A DNA stretch of 53,046 bases from Streptococcus sp. HSISM1. Its GTDB lineage: Bacteria > Bacillota > Bacilli > Lactobacillales > Streptococcaceae. Within the stretch, counting starts at the first letter, position 1. Each line of letters starts with the position of its first letter. Both the position numbers and the translations under genes were made by a program. The DNA lies in contig NZ_CM002128.1 of assembly GCF_000448565.1 (NCBI RefSeq), positions 1,495,270 to 1,548,315 of the forward strand, in the 5' to 3' direction. Positions 7,683 to 17,158 of this stretch are shown piece by piece. The notes below the pieces were generated by a model. That model ran no database searches, was not told the origin of the DNA, and saw only the letters and a program-made list of their open reading frames with translations.

Positions 7683-8554
7683 CTAATTTTTAAATTTATC
7701 AGAGATATAGTGCTCCATTGCCAGAGCCTTCTCTGTATTATCTTCAATTTGCTTATACAAAAAATGTGCAGTCTCAAAGTAGGTTTTAACCGTCGTTCTT
7801 TCTGAAAAGTTTTGACTTAGATTTCCCAACAACACAAATGAATCAGCTAATAAATAAGTTGTTCGATAATCTTGACATAGTTTTATAGTGGCAGTTATTT
7901 GTTTAATAGCTGATTCCGTATTGTTTTGTAGCCAAAAATAACGACTAAGATTGTAGTTAAATTTTACGGACAGCTCCAGTTCCTCTATTGTATTTAAAGA
8001 CAATTGCTGCAAATGAGTGGTCAATTCTTCCTTCATCGTATCAAACTTAGCTAGGCTATCTGTATCATAGTAGAAATTAAAAAGCGTATTGGAAATTTGA
8101 AGGTAGTTTATATCTGTCTTATGAGTTGATTTTAATGCCTTTTCTAACCGCTCTATTGCTAGCTCTCTTCTATCGTGAACGTAAAACTCAACCAATGAAG
8201 CTATCCATTCCAGATATATTTTATCTGACAATGATAAGCGATGAGATTTTTTTTCTCTAAATCATAGATATATTTCAAAGATTCATAATTTCTTTGAGTA
8301 ATGAACGTTTTAGATATTTTTTTAAAATCAATAAGCTCTGTACTCTCATTCAAAATTTGCTCGTCAAAAAAATAATCCATACTAACATTGAGTTTTTTAG
8401 CCAGTTGATGCAATAATTCTGAACCCGGTGTATATTCTCCGTTCTCCAAACGACTAATTTGACCTTGCTTACAAATGCCTTCTGCCAATTCTTTTTGAGA
8501 TAATTTCAATTCTTTTCTTCTACTCTTAATCCTAGTAGCTAATAAGCTTCCCAC
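7683..8554 (-). CDS. PlcR/TprA-type quorum-sensing transcription regulator, one frameshift
   Basis: GTG start at 8554 with GGAGG upstream. The first ~60 residues form an XRE helix-turn-helix (KLSQKELAEGICKQGQISRL, then ENGEYTPGSELLHQLAKKLN). The C-terminal part is all-helical with TPR-like repeats (IERLEKAL..., ESAIKQITATIKLCQ), the peptide-binding domain of the RRNPP family. The frame breaks at an A8 run (8247-8254); one added A gives a continuous 290 residues, the normal PlcR-family length. Next to a Phr-like peptide gene this forms a signalling pair comparable to TprA/PhrA. If the frameshift is real, the peptide-binding domain would be lost and the island deregulated. Confidence 0.8.
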
Positions 8555-8640
8555 TCTATTTCCTCCAGTCTATTACTGCTAATTGTATTTTATCACGATT
8601 TATAAAATAATTCAAATACGTTATATTTAAAATGCACTAA

Positions 8641-8853
8641 AATTATTATAGTGATATATCAAAGCTTCTCTCTCCTACCGATAACTATCTTTTATCTTTA
8701 ATGAATCACAGTGCAGTTGAAATCCGATACGCTACAGCTTGTATATTAGGATATAAAGAACAAGCAAATTATTTATTTGAAAATGAGTTTTCCGAAAGCC
8801 AGAGGGAACTCTTTATTGAATATCCGATTTACCACCTTCTAAACTTTTCGTAA
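8641..8853 (+). pseudogene. C-terminal remnant of an unrecognised gene
   Basis: An open stretch of 70 codons ending at TAA 8851-8853, with no convincing start (a possible ATG at 8701 lacks a ribosome-binding site). The residues (HSAVEIRYATACILGYKEQA) look like a helical repeat protein. Codon use and length suggest the tail of a truncated gene, consistent with an island boundary. I do not recognise the family. Confidence 0.4.
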
Positions 8854-8872
8854 TAATACAATCATATTATAT

Positions 8873-8898
8873 AAAAAGAGGCACTTAGGCCTCTTTTT
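8873..8898. terminator. Bidirectional terminator
   Basis: A perfect 10-bp stem AAAAAGAGGC / GCCTCTTTTT with a 6-base loop, 20 bases after the remnant ORF. Confidence 0.8.
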
Positions 8899-9219
8899 CT
8901 CTCCTTCAAATACTCTGTCACTGTCCATTTACTGTCCAATATAATGTAATACATCTATAAATTGTTGATTTTATCGAATGCAAAATCGCTTAAAATCGGT
9001 ATTTTGATAAATAACAAGACTTTAAGAATCTTAAATTAAGTCTTGCATATTCATCATAGTAATGACATTCCTTCCAACTTCTGAAATTTACAGTTCATTA
9101 TACCATTTTTTAGACGCTTGGAAAAGCCTAGGTGAGGGAACTCTGACATCATGCCTGCTGTTTCAGGCAATTTCATGAAGAGAGAAAAGAGTTTTGAAAT
9201 CTGTGGGCCTCATCTTCCC
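8899..9219. other. Gene-free junction between the AT-rich island and the lar locus
   Basis: No ORF with a start signal is seen. The stretch holds a doubled ACTGTCCA-type motif (8932-8957) and a weak hairpin (CAAGACTT / AAGTCTTG, about 9018-9047). Composition shifts here from AT-rich to average, so this is probably the right edge of the island. I found no clear attachment-site repeat. Confidence 0.35.
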
Positions 9220-9744
9220 TTAAAAGCCAGAATGTTCTTTCAAATACTCCTCTTCTTCCTTGGTCGAAGGCCGTCCTAAGATGGCATTCCGATGTGGATA
9301 ACGCCCAAATTGTTGAAGAATGTCCATGTGCATCTTCTCATACTTCAAACGCTTTTCTAAGCCCGGTTGATCAAATAGGCGCAGAGCTTCTTCATGAATG
9401 GTTAAAGATTCCGAATGCATAAAGGGCATGTAGAAAAAGCCTCTTTGTACAACTGGTAATTCTTGAGCTTGTGTTAGGCCTTCTTGGGCCAAGACCAAGG
9501 CAAGCGAATCGGTCATAAAGGCTTGGGCCGTCCCTCGAAAAATATTCCGAGGGATTTGGTCCAAAAGCAAAATCTCTGCCAAGCGCCCTTGGGCGGAAGC
9601 GCGCCAGCTGAACAATTCTCCACGACTGGCCTTCCAATAAAGTTCTTCAAAGCGCACGCGCATTTCTTGATCCAGTGCGTCTGATTTTTTGAACCAATCC
9701 TCTGGCTTCAACTCTTCAAACCAGAACCTTATCACTTCCTTCAT
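9220..9744 (-). CDS. DUF924 family protein
   Basis: 174 residues matching the DUF924 family throughout: the start VIRFWFEELKPEDWFKK, the core LAEILLLDQIPRNIFRGT, then HSESLTIHEEALRLF and the end FGRYPHRNAILGR. The family is a helical, TPR-like cytoplasmic protein of unknown function. It starts 3 bases after the larE stop, so it is in the larR-larE transcription unit; whether it takes part in lactate racemase maturation is open. Confidence 0.85.
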   Translation of the reverse strand: MKEVIRFWFEELKPEDWFKKSDALDQEMRVRFEELYWKASRGELFSWRASAQGRLAEILLLDQIPRNIFRGTAQAFMTDSLALVLAQEGLTQAQELPVVQRGFFYMPFMHSESLTIHEEALRLFDQPGLEKRLKYEKMHMDILQQFGRYPHRNAILGRPSTKEEEEYLKEHSGF

Positions 9745-9747
9745 TGC

Positions 9748-10593
9748 TTAACCTGCCATAATTTTTCTTTGTTTTTCATCCAATGAATCATTCATCCGGC
9801 CGTATTTATATCCAGCCAAATCCAAGGCTACATAGGTAAATCCGATTTTTTTCATGTAGTCATTGATCTTGTCATGCAGTTGGATGGCTTCAAGCAGATG
9901 GTCTTCTTCCACTTCGATGCGCGCCAAGTCTCCATGCACACGCACACGGGCTTGCTCAAAGCCAAGTCCTACAAGGAACTCTTCCCCTTCAAAAACCCGT
10001 TGCACATTTTCTGAAGTGATTTTCACCCCGTATGGGAAGCGTGAGGCAACGCTACAAGATGGCACCTTATTCCAATTGGAGACCCCTCTTTCCTTGGCCA
10101 ATTGACGAATTTCTGTCTTATAGAGGCCGGCTTCTTGCAAGACACTGCGGACACCCGCTTCGTCCCGAGCCTTGATACCAGGGCGGAAATCGTCGATATC
10201 ATCCATAATCATACCGTCCACCAATTGCTTAAAGCCCAGTTCTGTAACTGACTCCTTAATAGTTTGGTACATCAATTGTTTGGTGTAATACCAAATATTG
10301 GGCGTATTGGCAGCAATCCGTGGATCACTCAATTCTCTCATTTCCAGTCCAAGCACAGGTGCTCCTAGCTGATCGGCCAAGTCGAGCGCTAGATCGAATT
10401 CTTCATTTGAAAACATCTCAGAGTTCACGACGGCCGCAATAACATTGTCAGGTCCCAAGGTATCCAAGGCCACCTTCAAGAGATAAGAGCTGTCAATCCC
10501 ACCTGAATAGGTAACGGCTACCTTTCCGATTTTTCGTAAAATATCTTGTAATTTTTCTTCTTTTTCTTTTCTGATTTGTGCTTCTGTTGCCAT
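9748..10593 (-). CDS. larE: LarE, ATP-dependent sulfur transferase of the nickel-pincer cofactor pathway
   Basis: 281 residues from ATG 10593 (GGGAG upstream); an earlier ATG overlapping larR is less likely. PP-loop motif SGGIDSS (30-36) for ATP use, and Cys180 in PSCSVASR, which corresponds to the sacrificial cysteine of L. plantarum LarE. LarE adenylates and thiolates the pyridinium dicarboxylate made by LarB, giving up its own cysteine sulfur. It begins 2 bases after larR and is followed by the DUF924 gene. Confidence 0.92.
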   Translation of the reverse strand: MATEAQIRKEKEEKLQDILRKIGKVAVTYSGGIDSSYLLKVALDTLGPDNVIAAVVNSEMFSNEEFDLALDLADQLGAPVLGLEMRELSDPRIAANTPNIWYYTKQLMYQTIKESVTELGFKQLVDGMIMDDIDDFRPGIKARDEAGVRSVLQEAGLYKTEIRQLAKERGVSNWNKVPSCSVASRFPYGVKITSENVQRVFEGEEFLVGLGFEQARVRVHGDLARIEVEEDHLLEAIQLHDKINDYMKKIGFTYVALDLAGYKYGRMNDSLDEKQRKIMAG

Positions 10594-10594
10594 C

Positions 10595-11260
10595 TTAGAA
10601 TAGCTCCCTTCCGATAAATTCTTCAATCCGTTCATTATCCAAAATCACGATCTTTTGCTGTCGAATATCCAAAACACCTTCTCGTTTTAATTCATTGAGA
10701 ATGCGATTGACACTGTTTCGCGTCGAAATCCCACAAAAACCGGCAATATCTTCATTGGTAATGTTGAAATCAATCAAGAAGCCGTCTTCTTGCTCCACAC
10801 CAAACAAACTGCTTAGTTTTTGCAAATGAAAACAAACCGCCCCTTTTTTACCATTCATCATCATATACTGCTGAGACTCCATACTTTCAGACAGTTTATT
10901 ACGATAATAGTCCCTCACATAGTCCTGCAGCTCTTTATGCTCTTTGACAAAATTCCAAAACTTGACCCGAGGAATACGATAAAAACTTGCTTCTTCTGTC
11001 TCCACTCGCACATTGAAAGGTGAGTCTGTATAGTTGGACACCTCATCACGAATCAAAGAGACAATGTCAATGGCTTTTAGATAGGAAAAGTTAAACTCAC
11101 GCCCATCACGCATGATGACACTTGTCTTGACCACACCTTCTTTCAAGATGTAGATGTAATCCTCTTTGATCCCACGATAGGAGAGGTAACTATGGTATTT
11201 TTTCTTGACGATCGGCGTTCGCCTCTCTTCCAAAAATTTCACTAAAAATTCTGAATTCAC
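10595..11260 (-). CDS. larR: Crp/Fnr-family regulator, probable LarR
   Basis: 221 residues from the GTG at 11260, which has GGGGAGG nine bases upstream; the longer ATG start at 11338 would run through the promoter region. N-terminal cyclic-nucleotide-binding-like beta barrel (EDYIYILKEGVVKTSVIMRD), C-terminal winged helix (ITNEDIAGFCGISTRNSVNR). It is divergent from larA and upstream of larE, the place held by LarR, the lactate-responsive activator in L. plantarum. No cysteine cluster of the Fnr type is seen. The name rests on synteny plus family. Confidence 0.8.
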   Translation of the reverse strand: MNSEFLVKFLEERRTPIVKKKYHSYLSYRGIKEDYIYILKEGVVKTSVIMRDGREFNFSYLKAIDIVSLIRDEVSNYTDSPFNVRVETEEASFYRIPRVKFWNFVKEHKELQDYVRDYYRNKLSESMESQQYMMMNGKKGAVCFHLQKLSSLFGVEQEDGFLIDFNITNEDIAGFCGISTRNSVNRILNELKREGVLDIRQQKIVILDNERIEEFIGRELF

Positions 11261-11345
11261 GACGGTTTTTCCTCCCCATCTGCTCTTTCTTGAAATCACA
11301 CTAATGATACACCTGTTCTTAAACAATATAGTTAACATTTGTTGA

Positions 11346-11385
11346 CATCAATTGATGCACACCTCTTTTTAAAAAGAATTATACT
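11346..11385 (+). promoter_or_regulatory. larA promoter with candidate LarR palindrome
   Basis: CATCAATTGATG (11346-11357) is a perfect 12-base palindrome. TATACT at 11380-11385 is a plausible -10 with no good -35 at normal spacing. The palindrome centre is about 40 bases before the expected start of transcription, where Crp-type activators bind at class II promoters. Binding by LarR is inferred. Confidence 0.5.
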
Positions 11386-11420
11386 ATAAGTATCAGTATT
11401 AATAAAGGAGATCGCAAATA

Positions 11421-12695
11421 ATGGTAGAAATTAAATTACCGTACGACAAAAAATCGATTGTTGCAAAGATTCCAGATGAAAACTTTGCAGGATTGTTAGA
11501 GTCTAAGGCGGAAAACTTCCATAACCCACTGTCTGAAGAAGAAACTGTTGAACGTTCAATGGACAACCCTATCGGCAGCCCTACTTTGGAAGAACTTGCT
11601 AAAGGCAAAAAAGACATCGTGTTGATCAGTTCTGACCACACTCGTCCCGTTCCTTCTCACATCATCACTCCAATCATTTTGCGTCGTATTCGCTCAGTTA
11701 ACCCTGATGCACGCGTGCGTATCTTGGTTGCTACTGGTTTCCACCGTCCTTCAACTCGTGAAGAATTGATCAATAAATACGGCCAAGAAATCGTTGACAA
11801 TGAAGAAATCGTTATGCACATTTCAACAAACGACGATGACATGGTTAAAATTGGACAACTCCCTTCAGGTGGTGACTGTATCATCAACAAAATCGCTGCT
11901 GAAGCTGACTTGTTGATAGCAGAAGGATTCATCGAATCTCACTTCTTCGCTGGATTCTCAGGTGGACGTAAATCAGTCCTTCCAGGTATCGCATCATACA
12001 AAACTATCATGGCGAACCACTCAGGTGACTTCATCAATTCTGATAAGGCACGTACTGGTAACCTTGACCACAACCCAATCCACGAAGATATGCTTTACGC
12101 TGCTCGTACTGCAAACTTGGCCTTCATCGTCAACGTTGTATTGGACGGCGAAAAACACATCATCGGATCTTTCGCTGGGGACATGGTTGAAGCCCACAAA
12201 GTTGGTTGTGACTTCGTTGCAGACTTGGCACATGTGTCTAAGATCGAAAGCGACATCACAATTTCAACAAACGGTGGTTTCCCACTTGACCAAAATATCT
12301 ACCAAGCTGTTAAAGGGATGACTGCAGCCGAAGCTTCTAACAAAGAAGGCGGAACAATCATCATGGTGGCTGGATGTGCAGATGGTCACGGTGGAGAAGG
12401 TTTCTATCGCAACCTTGCTGACGTAGAAGATCCAAAAGAATTCTTGGAACAAGCCATCAATACACCTCGTTTAGAGACTGTCCCAGACCAATGGACTTCT
12501 CAAATCTTGGCACGTATTTTGGTACACCACCATGTTATCTTTGTATCTGACCTTGTAGATCCTGAATTGATCACAGGTATGCATATGGAACTTGCAACTT
12601 CATTTGATGAAGCGCTTGAAAAAGCCTTTGCACGTGAAGGAAAAGATGCTAAAGTAACAGTTATCCGCGACGGACTTTCTGTCGTTGTTGAATAG
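11421..12695 (+). CDS. larA: LarA, nickel-pincer-dependent lactate racemase
   Basis: 424 residues, full length. All key residues of LarA are present at matching positions: His108 (ATGFHRPST), His174 (IESHFFAG), Lys184 (GGRKSVLPG), which carries the pincer cofactor, and His200 (MANHSGDF). It interconverts L- and D-lactate by hydride transfer. AAAGGAG stands 10 bases before the ATG. First gene of larA-larB-larC-larD. In lactic bacteria D-lactate is needed for some cell-wall precursors or lets both isomers be used; which applies here is unknown. Confidence 0.95.
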   Translation: MVEIKLPYDKKSIVAKIPDENFAGLLESKAENFHNPLSEEETVERSMDNPIGSPTLEELAKGKKDIVLISSDHTRPVPSHIITPIILRRIRSVNPDARVRILVATGFHRPSTREELINKYGQEIVDNEEIVMHISTNDDDMVKIGQLPSGGDCIINKIAAEADLLIAEGFIESHFFAGFSGGRKSVLPGIASYKTIMANHSGDFINSDKARTGNLDHNPIHEDMLYAARTANLAFIVNVVLDGEKHIIGSFAGDMVEAHKVGCDFVADLAHVSKIESDITISTNGGFPLDQNIYQAVKGMTAAEASNKEGGTIIMVAGCADGHGGEGFYRNLADVEDPKEFLEQAINTPRLETVPDQWTSQILARILVHHHVIFVSDLVDPELITGMHMELATSFDEALEKAFAREGKDAKVTVIRDGLSVVVE

Positions 12696-12703
12696 AATCA
12701 AAC

Positions 12704-13471
12704 ATGGATTTTCAACCCAATCTAGAACAGACACTCCGTTCTTTGCAAGCAGGTCATCTCTCCGTCGAGGATGCGCTTGAGCAAATCAATGGAGTTAAAG
12801 AACTAGGATATGCAGCAATTGATACTGACCGGCAACGTCGCAACGGCTTCCCTGAGGTCGTATACGGCGAAGGAAAGACAATTGAGCAAATTGAAGGAAT
12901 CCTGCAATTTCTTTCAGAAAAGGAATTGCCGATCCTCACAACAAGAGTCTCTCTCCAAAAGGGAGAGGCTCTTTCTCAGCGCTTTCCGACTGGCCACTAT
13001 TATCCAGAAGCTCGCTGCTTCGTTCTCAACTCTAAAAAAGAAGAAGCCGATCCTGAACACTACATTGCGGTCGTCACAGCAGGGACAAGTGATGTTCCTG
13101 TTGCAGAAGAAGCTGCAGTCACTGCAGAAACCTTTGGCCATTCGGTTCGCCGAATCTATGATGTGGGAGTCGCCGGTATCCATCGCCTCTTCAATCGCTT
13201 AGAAGAGATCCAAAAAGCCAGTGTGATCATCGTGATTGCCGGTATGGAAGGAGCTCTTGTCAGTGTCGTAGGAGGCCTTGTGGATGTCCCCGTTATTGCC
13301 GTTCCGACCAGTATTGGATACGGAAGCAACCTTCAAGGGCTAACGACCCTTATGAGTATGTTGACCTCTTGCGCTTCTGGCGTAACAGTCGTCAACATTG
13401 ATAACGGATTTGGTGCAGCTTATTCAGCATGTATGATCAATCGACTCAACCACAATCGAAAGGAAAACTGA
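12704..13471 (+). CDS. larB: LarB, pyridinium-3,5-dicarboxylate mononucleotide synthase
   Basis: 255 residues. The C-terminal two thirds carries the PurE/NCAIR-mutase-like core: [54 protein letters not shown]. LarB carboxylates and hydrolyses nicotinate adenine dinucleotide, the first step of cofactor synthesis. It starts 8 bases after larA; its stop overlaps the larC start by one base (TGATG). Confidence 0.93.
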   Translation: MDFQPNLEQTLRSLQAGHLSVEDALEQINGVKELGYAAIDTDRQRRNGFPEVVYGEGKTIEQIEGILQFLSEKELPILTTRVSLQKGEALSQRFPTGHYYPEARCFVLNSKKEEADPEHYIAVVTAGTSDVPVAEEAAVTAETFGHSVRRIYDVGVAGIHRLFNRLEEIQKASVIIVIAGMEGALVSVVGGLVDVPVIAVPTSIGYGSNLQGLTTLMSMLTSCASGVTVVNIDNGFGAAYSACMINRLNHNRKEN

Positions 13472-14790
13472 TGACCAGTCTATTTTTAGAACCTTTTTCT
13501 GGAATAAGTGGCGATATGCTCAATGGTCTTCTTGTGGACCTTGGGGCAGATGTCGAACTTCTTCATACAGAACTCGAGAAACTGGGAGTGGATGGTTTCC
13601 ACCTCCACGTTCACCGTGTCGCAAAAAGCGCAATTTGGGGAACTGATTTCGATGTTCACCTTCACCACGGGGAGAAAGATACGGGGATTGAAGGTGATTT
13701 TGATCACGAACATCATCACGATCACGAACACCATCACGATCATGAACACCATCACGATCATGAACACCATCACGATCATGAACATCATCACGATCATTCC
13801 CATGCGGATGCTCGCAGTTATGCGGATATCCACGATTTGATTGTCGCTTCTCAGTTGAGTCCTTTTGTGAAACAAAAAAGTCTGGAAGTCTTTCTTGATA
13901 TCGCAAAGGCCGAAGCAGCTGTGCATAACATGCCTGTCGAACAGATTCATTTCCATGAAATTGGTGCAATTGACTCCATCGTCGACATCGTTAGCTTTTT
14001 CATCCTAGTGGAATCGCTCGGTATCGATACAGTTTACTCCACTCCTCTCACTGAGGGAAGTGGGACCATTTCAGTTGCCCATGGAGAAATGCCTGTTCCG
14101 GTTCCCGCTGTGATGCAATTGAGAAAAGGAACGACTATTCCGATTACTCAAGACTTCACAGTCAAAACGGAGTTGATTACTCCAACAGGGTTAGCCCTCC
14201 TTAAAGCATTGTCCCCAATCTTTGAACCAATCCCCTCTCACCTTTCCATCGAAAGTGTTGGCTATGGATTTGGTAAAAGAGAGACTGGAAAATTCAATGC
14301 TTTACGCGGTTCGCTATTGAGAGAGGACACCTCTCACAGCACCACTGTTGTTCATCGCACGGAAGATCAAATCGTTGAGATCACCACTACGATCGATGAT
14401 CAAACACCAGAGCAACTCGGTTATATTATCCACCGTTTCCTGGACGCTGGAGCTTTAGATGTCTACTATCGTAGCGTCGTTATGAAAAAGAATCGCCCTG
14501 GCTTTGAGTTGATTCTCTTGATTCAAGGAAGTCAGTTGGAAGATTTTTCAGCCCTCTTGTTCAAAGAAACCAGTACTATTGGTTTTCGATACCAACAAGT
14601 CGACCGAAAGGTCATGCAACGTCGATTTGAACAAATCGATACGGAATTTGGACCCGTTACGGTAAAAATTAACCAGTACGGATCTACCACTAAAAAAACA
14701 CTTGAATACGAAGACTGTCAGCGTATTGCTACGGAGATGCAGTTGTCGATTCAAGAAGTTTATCACCAATTACAAAAATACATTTATTAA
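13471..14790 (+). CDS. larC: LarC, nickel insertase, with His-rich repeat; single uninterrupted frame
   Basis: 439 residues from ATG 13471 (GAAAGGAAAA upstream); an earlier in-frame ATG at 13429 lies inside larB. N-terminal LEPFSGISGDMLNGLLVDLG and the central HFHEIGAIDSIVDIV are family hallmarks. LarC uses CTP to insert nickel into the thiolated pincer nucleotide. Residues about 78-117 are a His/Asp/Glu-rich stretch that probably stores or delivers nickel. In L. plantarum larC is read as larC1/larC2 through programmed frameshifting; here it is one continuous frame. Confidence 0.93.
   Translation: MTSLFLEPFSGISGDMLNGLLVDLGADVELLHTELEKLGVDGFHLHVHRVAKSAIWGTDFDVHLHHGEKDTGIEGDFDHEHHHDHEHHHDHEHHHDHEHHHDHEHHHDHSHADARSYADIHDLIVASQLSPFVKQKSLEVFLDIAKAEAAVHNMPVEQIHFHEIGAIDSIVDIVSFFILVESLGIDTVYSTPLTEGSGTISVAHGEMPVPVPAVMQLRKGTTIPITQDFTVKTELITPTGLALLKALSPIFEPIPSHLSIESVGYGFGKRETGKFNALRGSLLREDTSHSTTVVHRTEDQIVEITTTIDDQTPEQLGYIIHRFLDAGALDVYYRSVVMKKNRPGFELILLIQGSQLEDFSALLFKETSTIGFRYQQVDRKVMQRRFEQIDTEFGPVTVKINQYGSTTKKTLEYEDCQRIATEMQLSIQEVYHQLQKYIY
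13702..13791 (+). repeat. Five 18-bp tandem repeats encoding DHEHHH inside larC
   Basis: Five direct copies of an 18-base unit (consensus GATCATGAACACCATCAC) with a few silent T/C changes, each encoding Asp-His-Glu-His-His-His. Copy number can vary by slippage without breaking the frame. Confidence 0.95.
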
Positions 14791-14810
14791 TTTAGGAGAC
14801 ATTTATTAAC

Positions 14811-15524
14811 ATGACACATCAATTACTTGCAGAAGTTATGAGTACAGCTTTGATGATTATCTTCGGGGTTGGCGTACACTGTGACGACGTTTTGAAGAAA
14901 ACAAAATATGCTGGAACTGGACACTTATTCGCGATCACAACATGGGCATTCGGTATCACTGTCTGCTTGTTCGTCTTTGGTGGCGTTTCAATGAACCCTG
15001 CTATGGCTTTGCTTAAAGTCCTTCTTGGTAAATTGACAATCGCTCAATTCTTCCCAATCGCAATCGCTGAATTCATCGGTGCCTTCCTTGGGGCAGTCAT
15101 TGCTTACTTTATGTATGCTGACCACTTCAAGATTTCTGAAGGTCAAATTGATGGTGTTGCTATCCGTAACATCTTCTCTACAAACCCTAACTGCCGCAAC
15201 CTTCCACGTAACTACTTCGTCGAAGCGTTCGCAACATTTATCTTCTTGACATCTATCATGGCTGCTGAACACGCCAACGAAGCAATGCTTCCATTCACTG
15301 TTGGTTTGATCGTTTGGGCTATCGGTATGGGTCTTGGTGGTACTACAGGTTTCGCGATGAACCAAGCACGTGACCTTGGACCTCGTTTTGCTTATCAAAT
15401 CTTGCCAATCAAAGATAAAGTAAACAACGACTGGCAATATGGTCTTCTTGTACCAGGTACTGCTCCATTTGTTGGTGCTGTCCTTGCCTTCTTCTTCATC
15501 CGTTACTTCCTTGGAATCATGTAA
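14811..15524 (+). CDS. larD: LarD/GlpF-type aquaglyceroporin, probable lactate channel
   Basis: 237 residues, MIP family, six hydrophobic segments. The first pore motif is intact (SMNPAMA); the second is NQA (AMNQARDLGPR) instead of NPA. The C-terminal half carries GLIVWAIGMGLGGTTGFAMNQ. It follows larC by 20 bases with AGGAG before the ATG, as in the L. plantarum operon, where LarD passes lactic acid across the membrane. A glycerol-facilitator role is the alternative. Confidence 0.85.
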   Translation: MTHQLLAEVMSTALMIIFGVGVHCDDVLKKTKYAGTGHLFAITTWAFGITVCLFVFGGVSMNPAMALLKVLLGKLTIAQFFPIAIAEFIGAFLGAVIAYFMYADHFKISEGQIDGVAIRNIFSTNPNCRNLPRNYFVEAFATFIFLTSIMAAEHANEAMLPFTVGLIVWAIGMGLGGTTGFAMNQARDLGPRFAYQILPIKDKVNNDWQYGLLVPGTAPFVGAVLAFFFIRYFLGIM

Positions 15525-15546
15525 TGAGTTGATTGAAAAATCATTC

Positions 15547-15577
15547 AAAAGCAAGTATCGAAAGGTGCTTGCTTTTT
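15547..15577 (+). terminator. Terminator of the larABCD operon
   Basis: A 9-bp stem AAAAGCAAG / CTTGCTTTT followed by further T, 22 bases after larD. Confidence 0.8.
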
Positions 15578-15608
15578 TGATCCCTTCATTTTCCGAAGCC
15601 AGCCATAA

Positions 15609-16832
<1,224 letters not shown>

Positions 16833-16837
16833 AAAAT

Positions 16838-16860
16838 GAACTCGATTTTCCATCGAGTTC
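16838..16860 (+). terminator. First copy of a duplicated hairpin after the flavoprotein gene
   Basis: A 9-bp stem GAACTCGAT / ATCGAGTTC with a 5-base loop, 5 bases after the flavoprotein stop. The same 23-base sequence recurs at 17128-17150. Here it is followed by GTCTTAG rather than a T run, so this copy is a weak terminator. Confidence 0.65.
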
Positions 16861-16963
16861 GTCTTAGAATGATGACAAACTATTTTAAAGTAAAATAAGT
16901 TAAGTAATTCTACAAAGAAATATAAATGTGGTCCAATTCTTAGAATGAATCAAGAAAATGCCG

Positions 16964-17098
16964 AAACTTTCCGCTGTGAGAAAAGTGCCTGAAACAAAAA
17001 GTTTCAGGCACTCGGAATTATTGAGACCTTAGGCTCAATAATTAGTCATGGAACTTCTACGAAGTTCGCTGACGTCCGTACTCACTTAAGGAAAGTTT
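16964..17098. repeat. Multi-branched structured element (outer stem enclosing three hairpins)
   Basis: Outer stem: AAACTTTCC (16964-16972) pairs with GGAAAGTTT (17090-17098), continued by GTGAG / CTCAC. Inside are three perfect hairpins: AGTGCCTGAAAC / GTTTCAGGCACT (12 bp, 16984-17012), AATTATTGAG / CTCAATAATT (10 bp, 17016-17043) and GAACTTC / GAAGTTC (7 bp, 17051-17067). No ORF runs through it. It may be a structured RNA or a non-coding mobile element. It fills most of the gene-free stretch 16833-17156. Confidence 0.65.
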
Positions 17099-17123
17099 TT
17101 AAGAGGACTTTGTCTTCAATCTG

Positions 17124-17158
17124 AAACGAACTCGATTTTCCATCGAGTTCGTTTTTTT
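17124..17158 (+). terminator. Second copy of the duplicated hairpin, strong terminator
   Basis: A 13-bp stem AAACGAACTCGAT / ATCGAGTTCGTTT followed by T on the plus strand. This copy has the features of the original flavoprotein terminator; it now sits next to the stop of the convergent lipoprotein gene. Confidence 0.8.

Noticed and set aside
13702-13791. CRISPR-like repeat array
   Set aside because: The 18-base units are directly joined without spacers and encode protein in the larC frame.
13486-13956. Long minus-strand frames opposite larC
   Set aside because: They are shadows of the His-rich repeat (Met/Val/Ile runs), with no ribosome-binding site.
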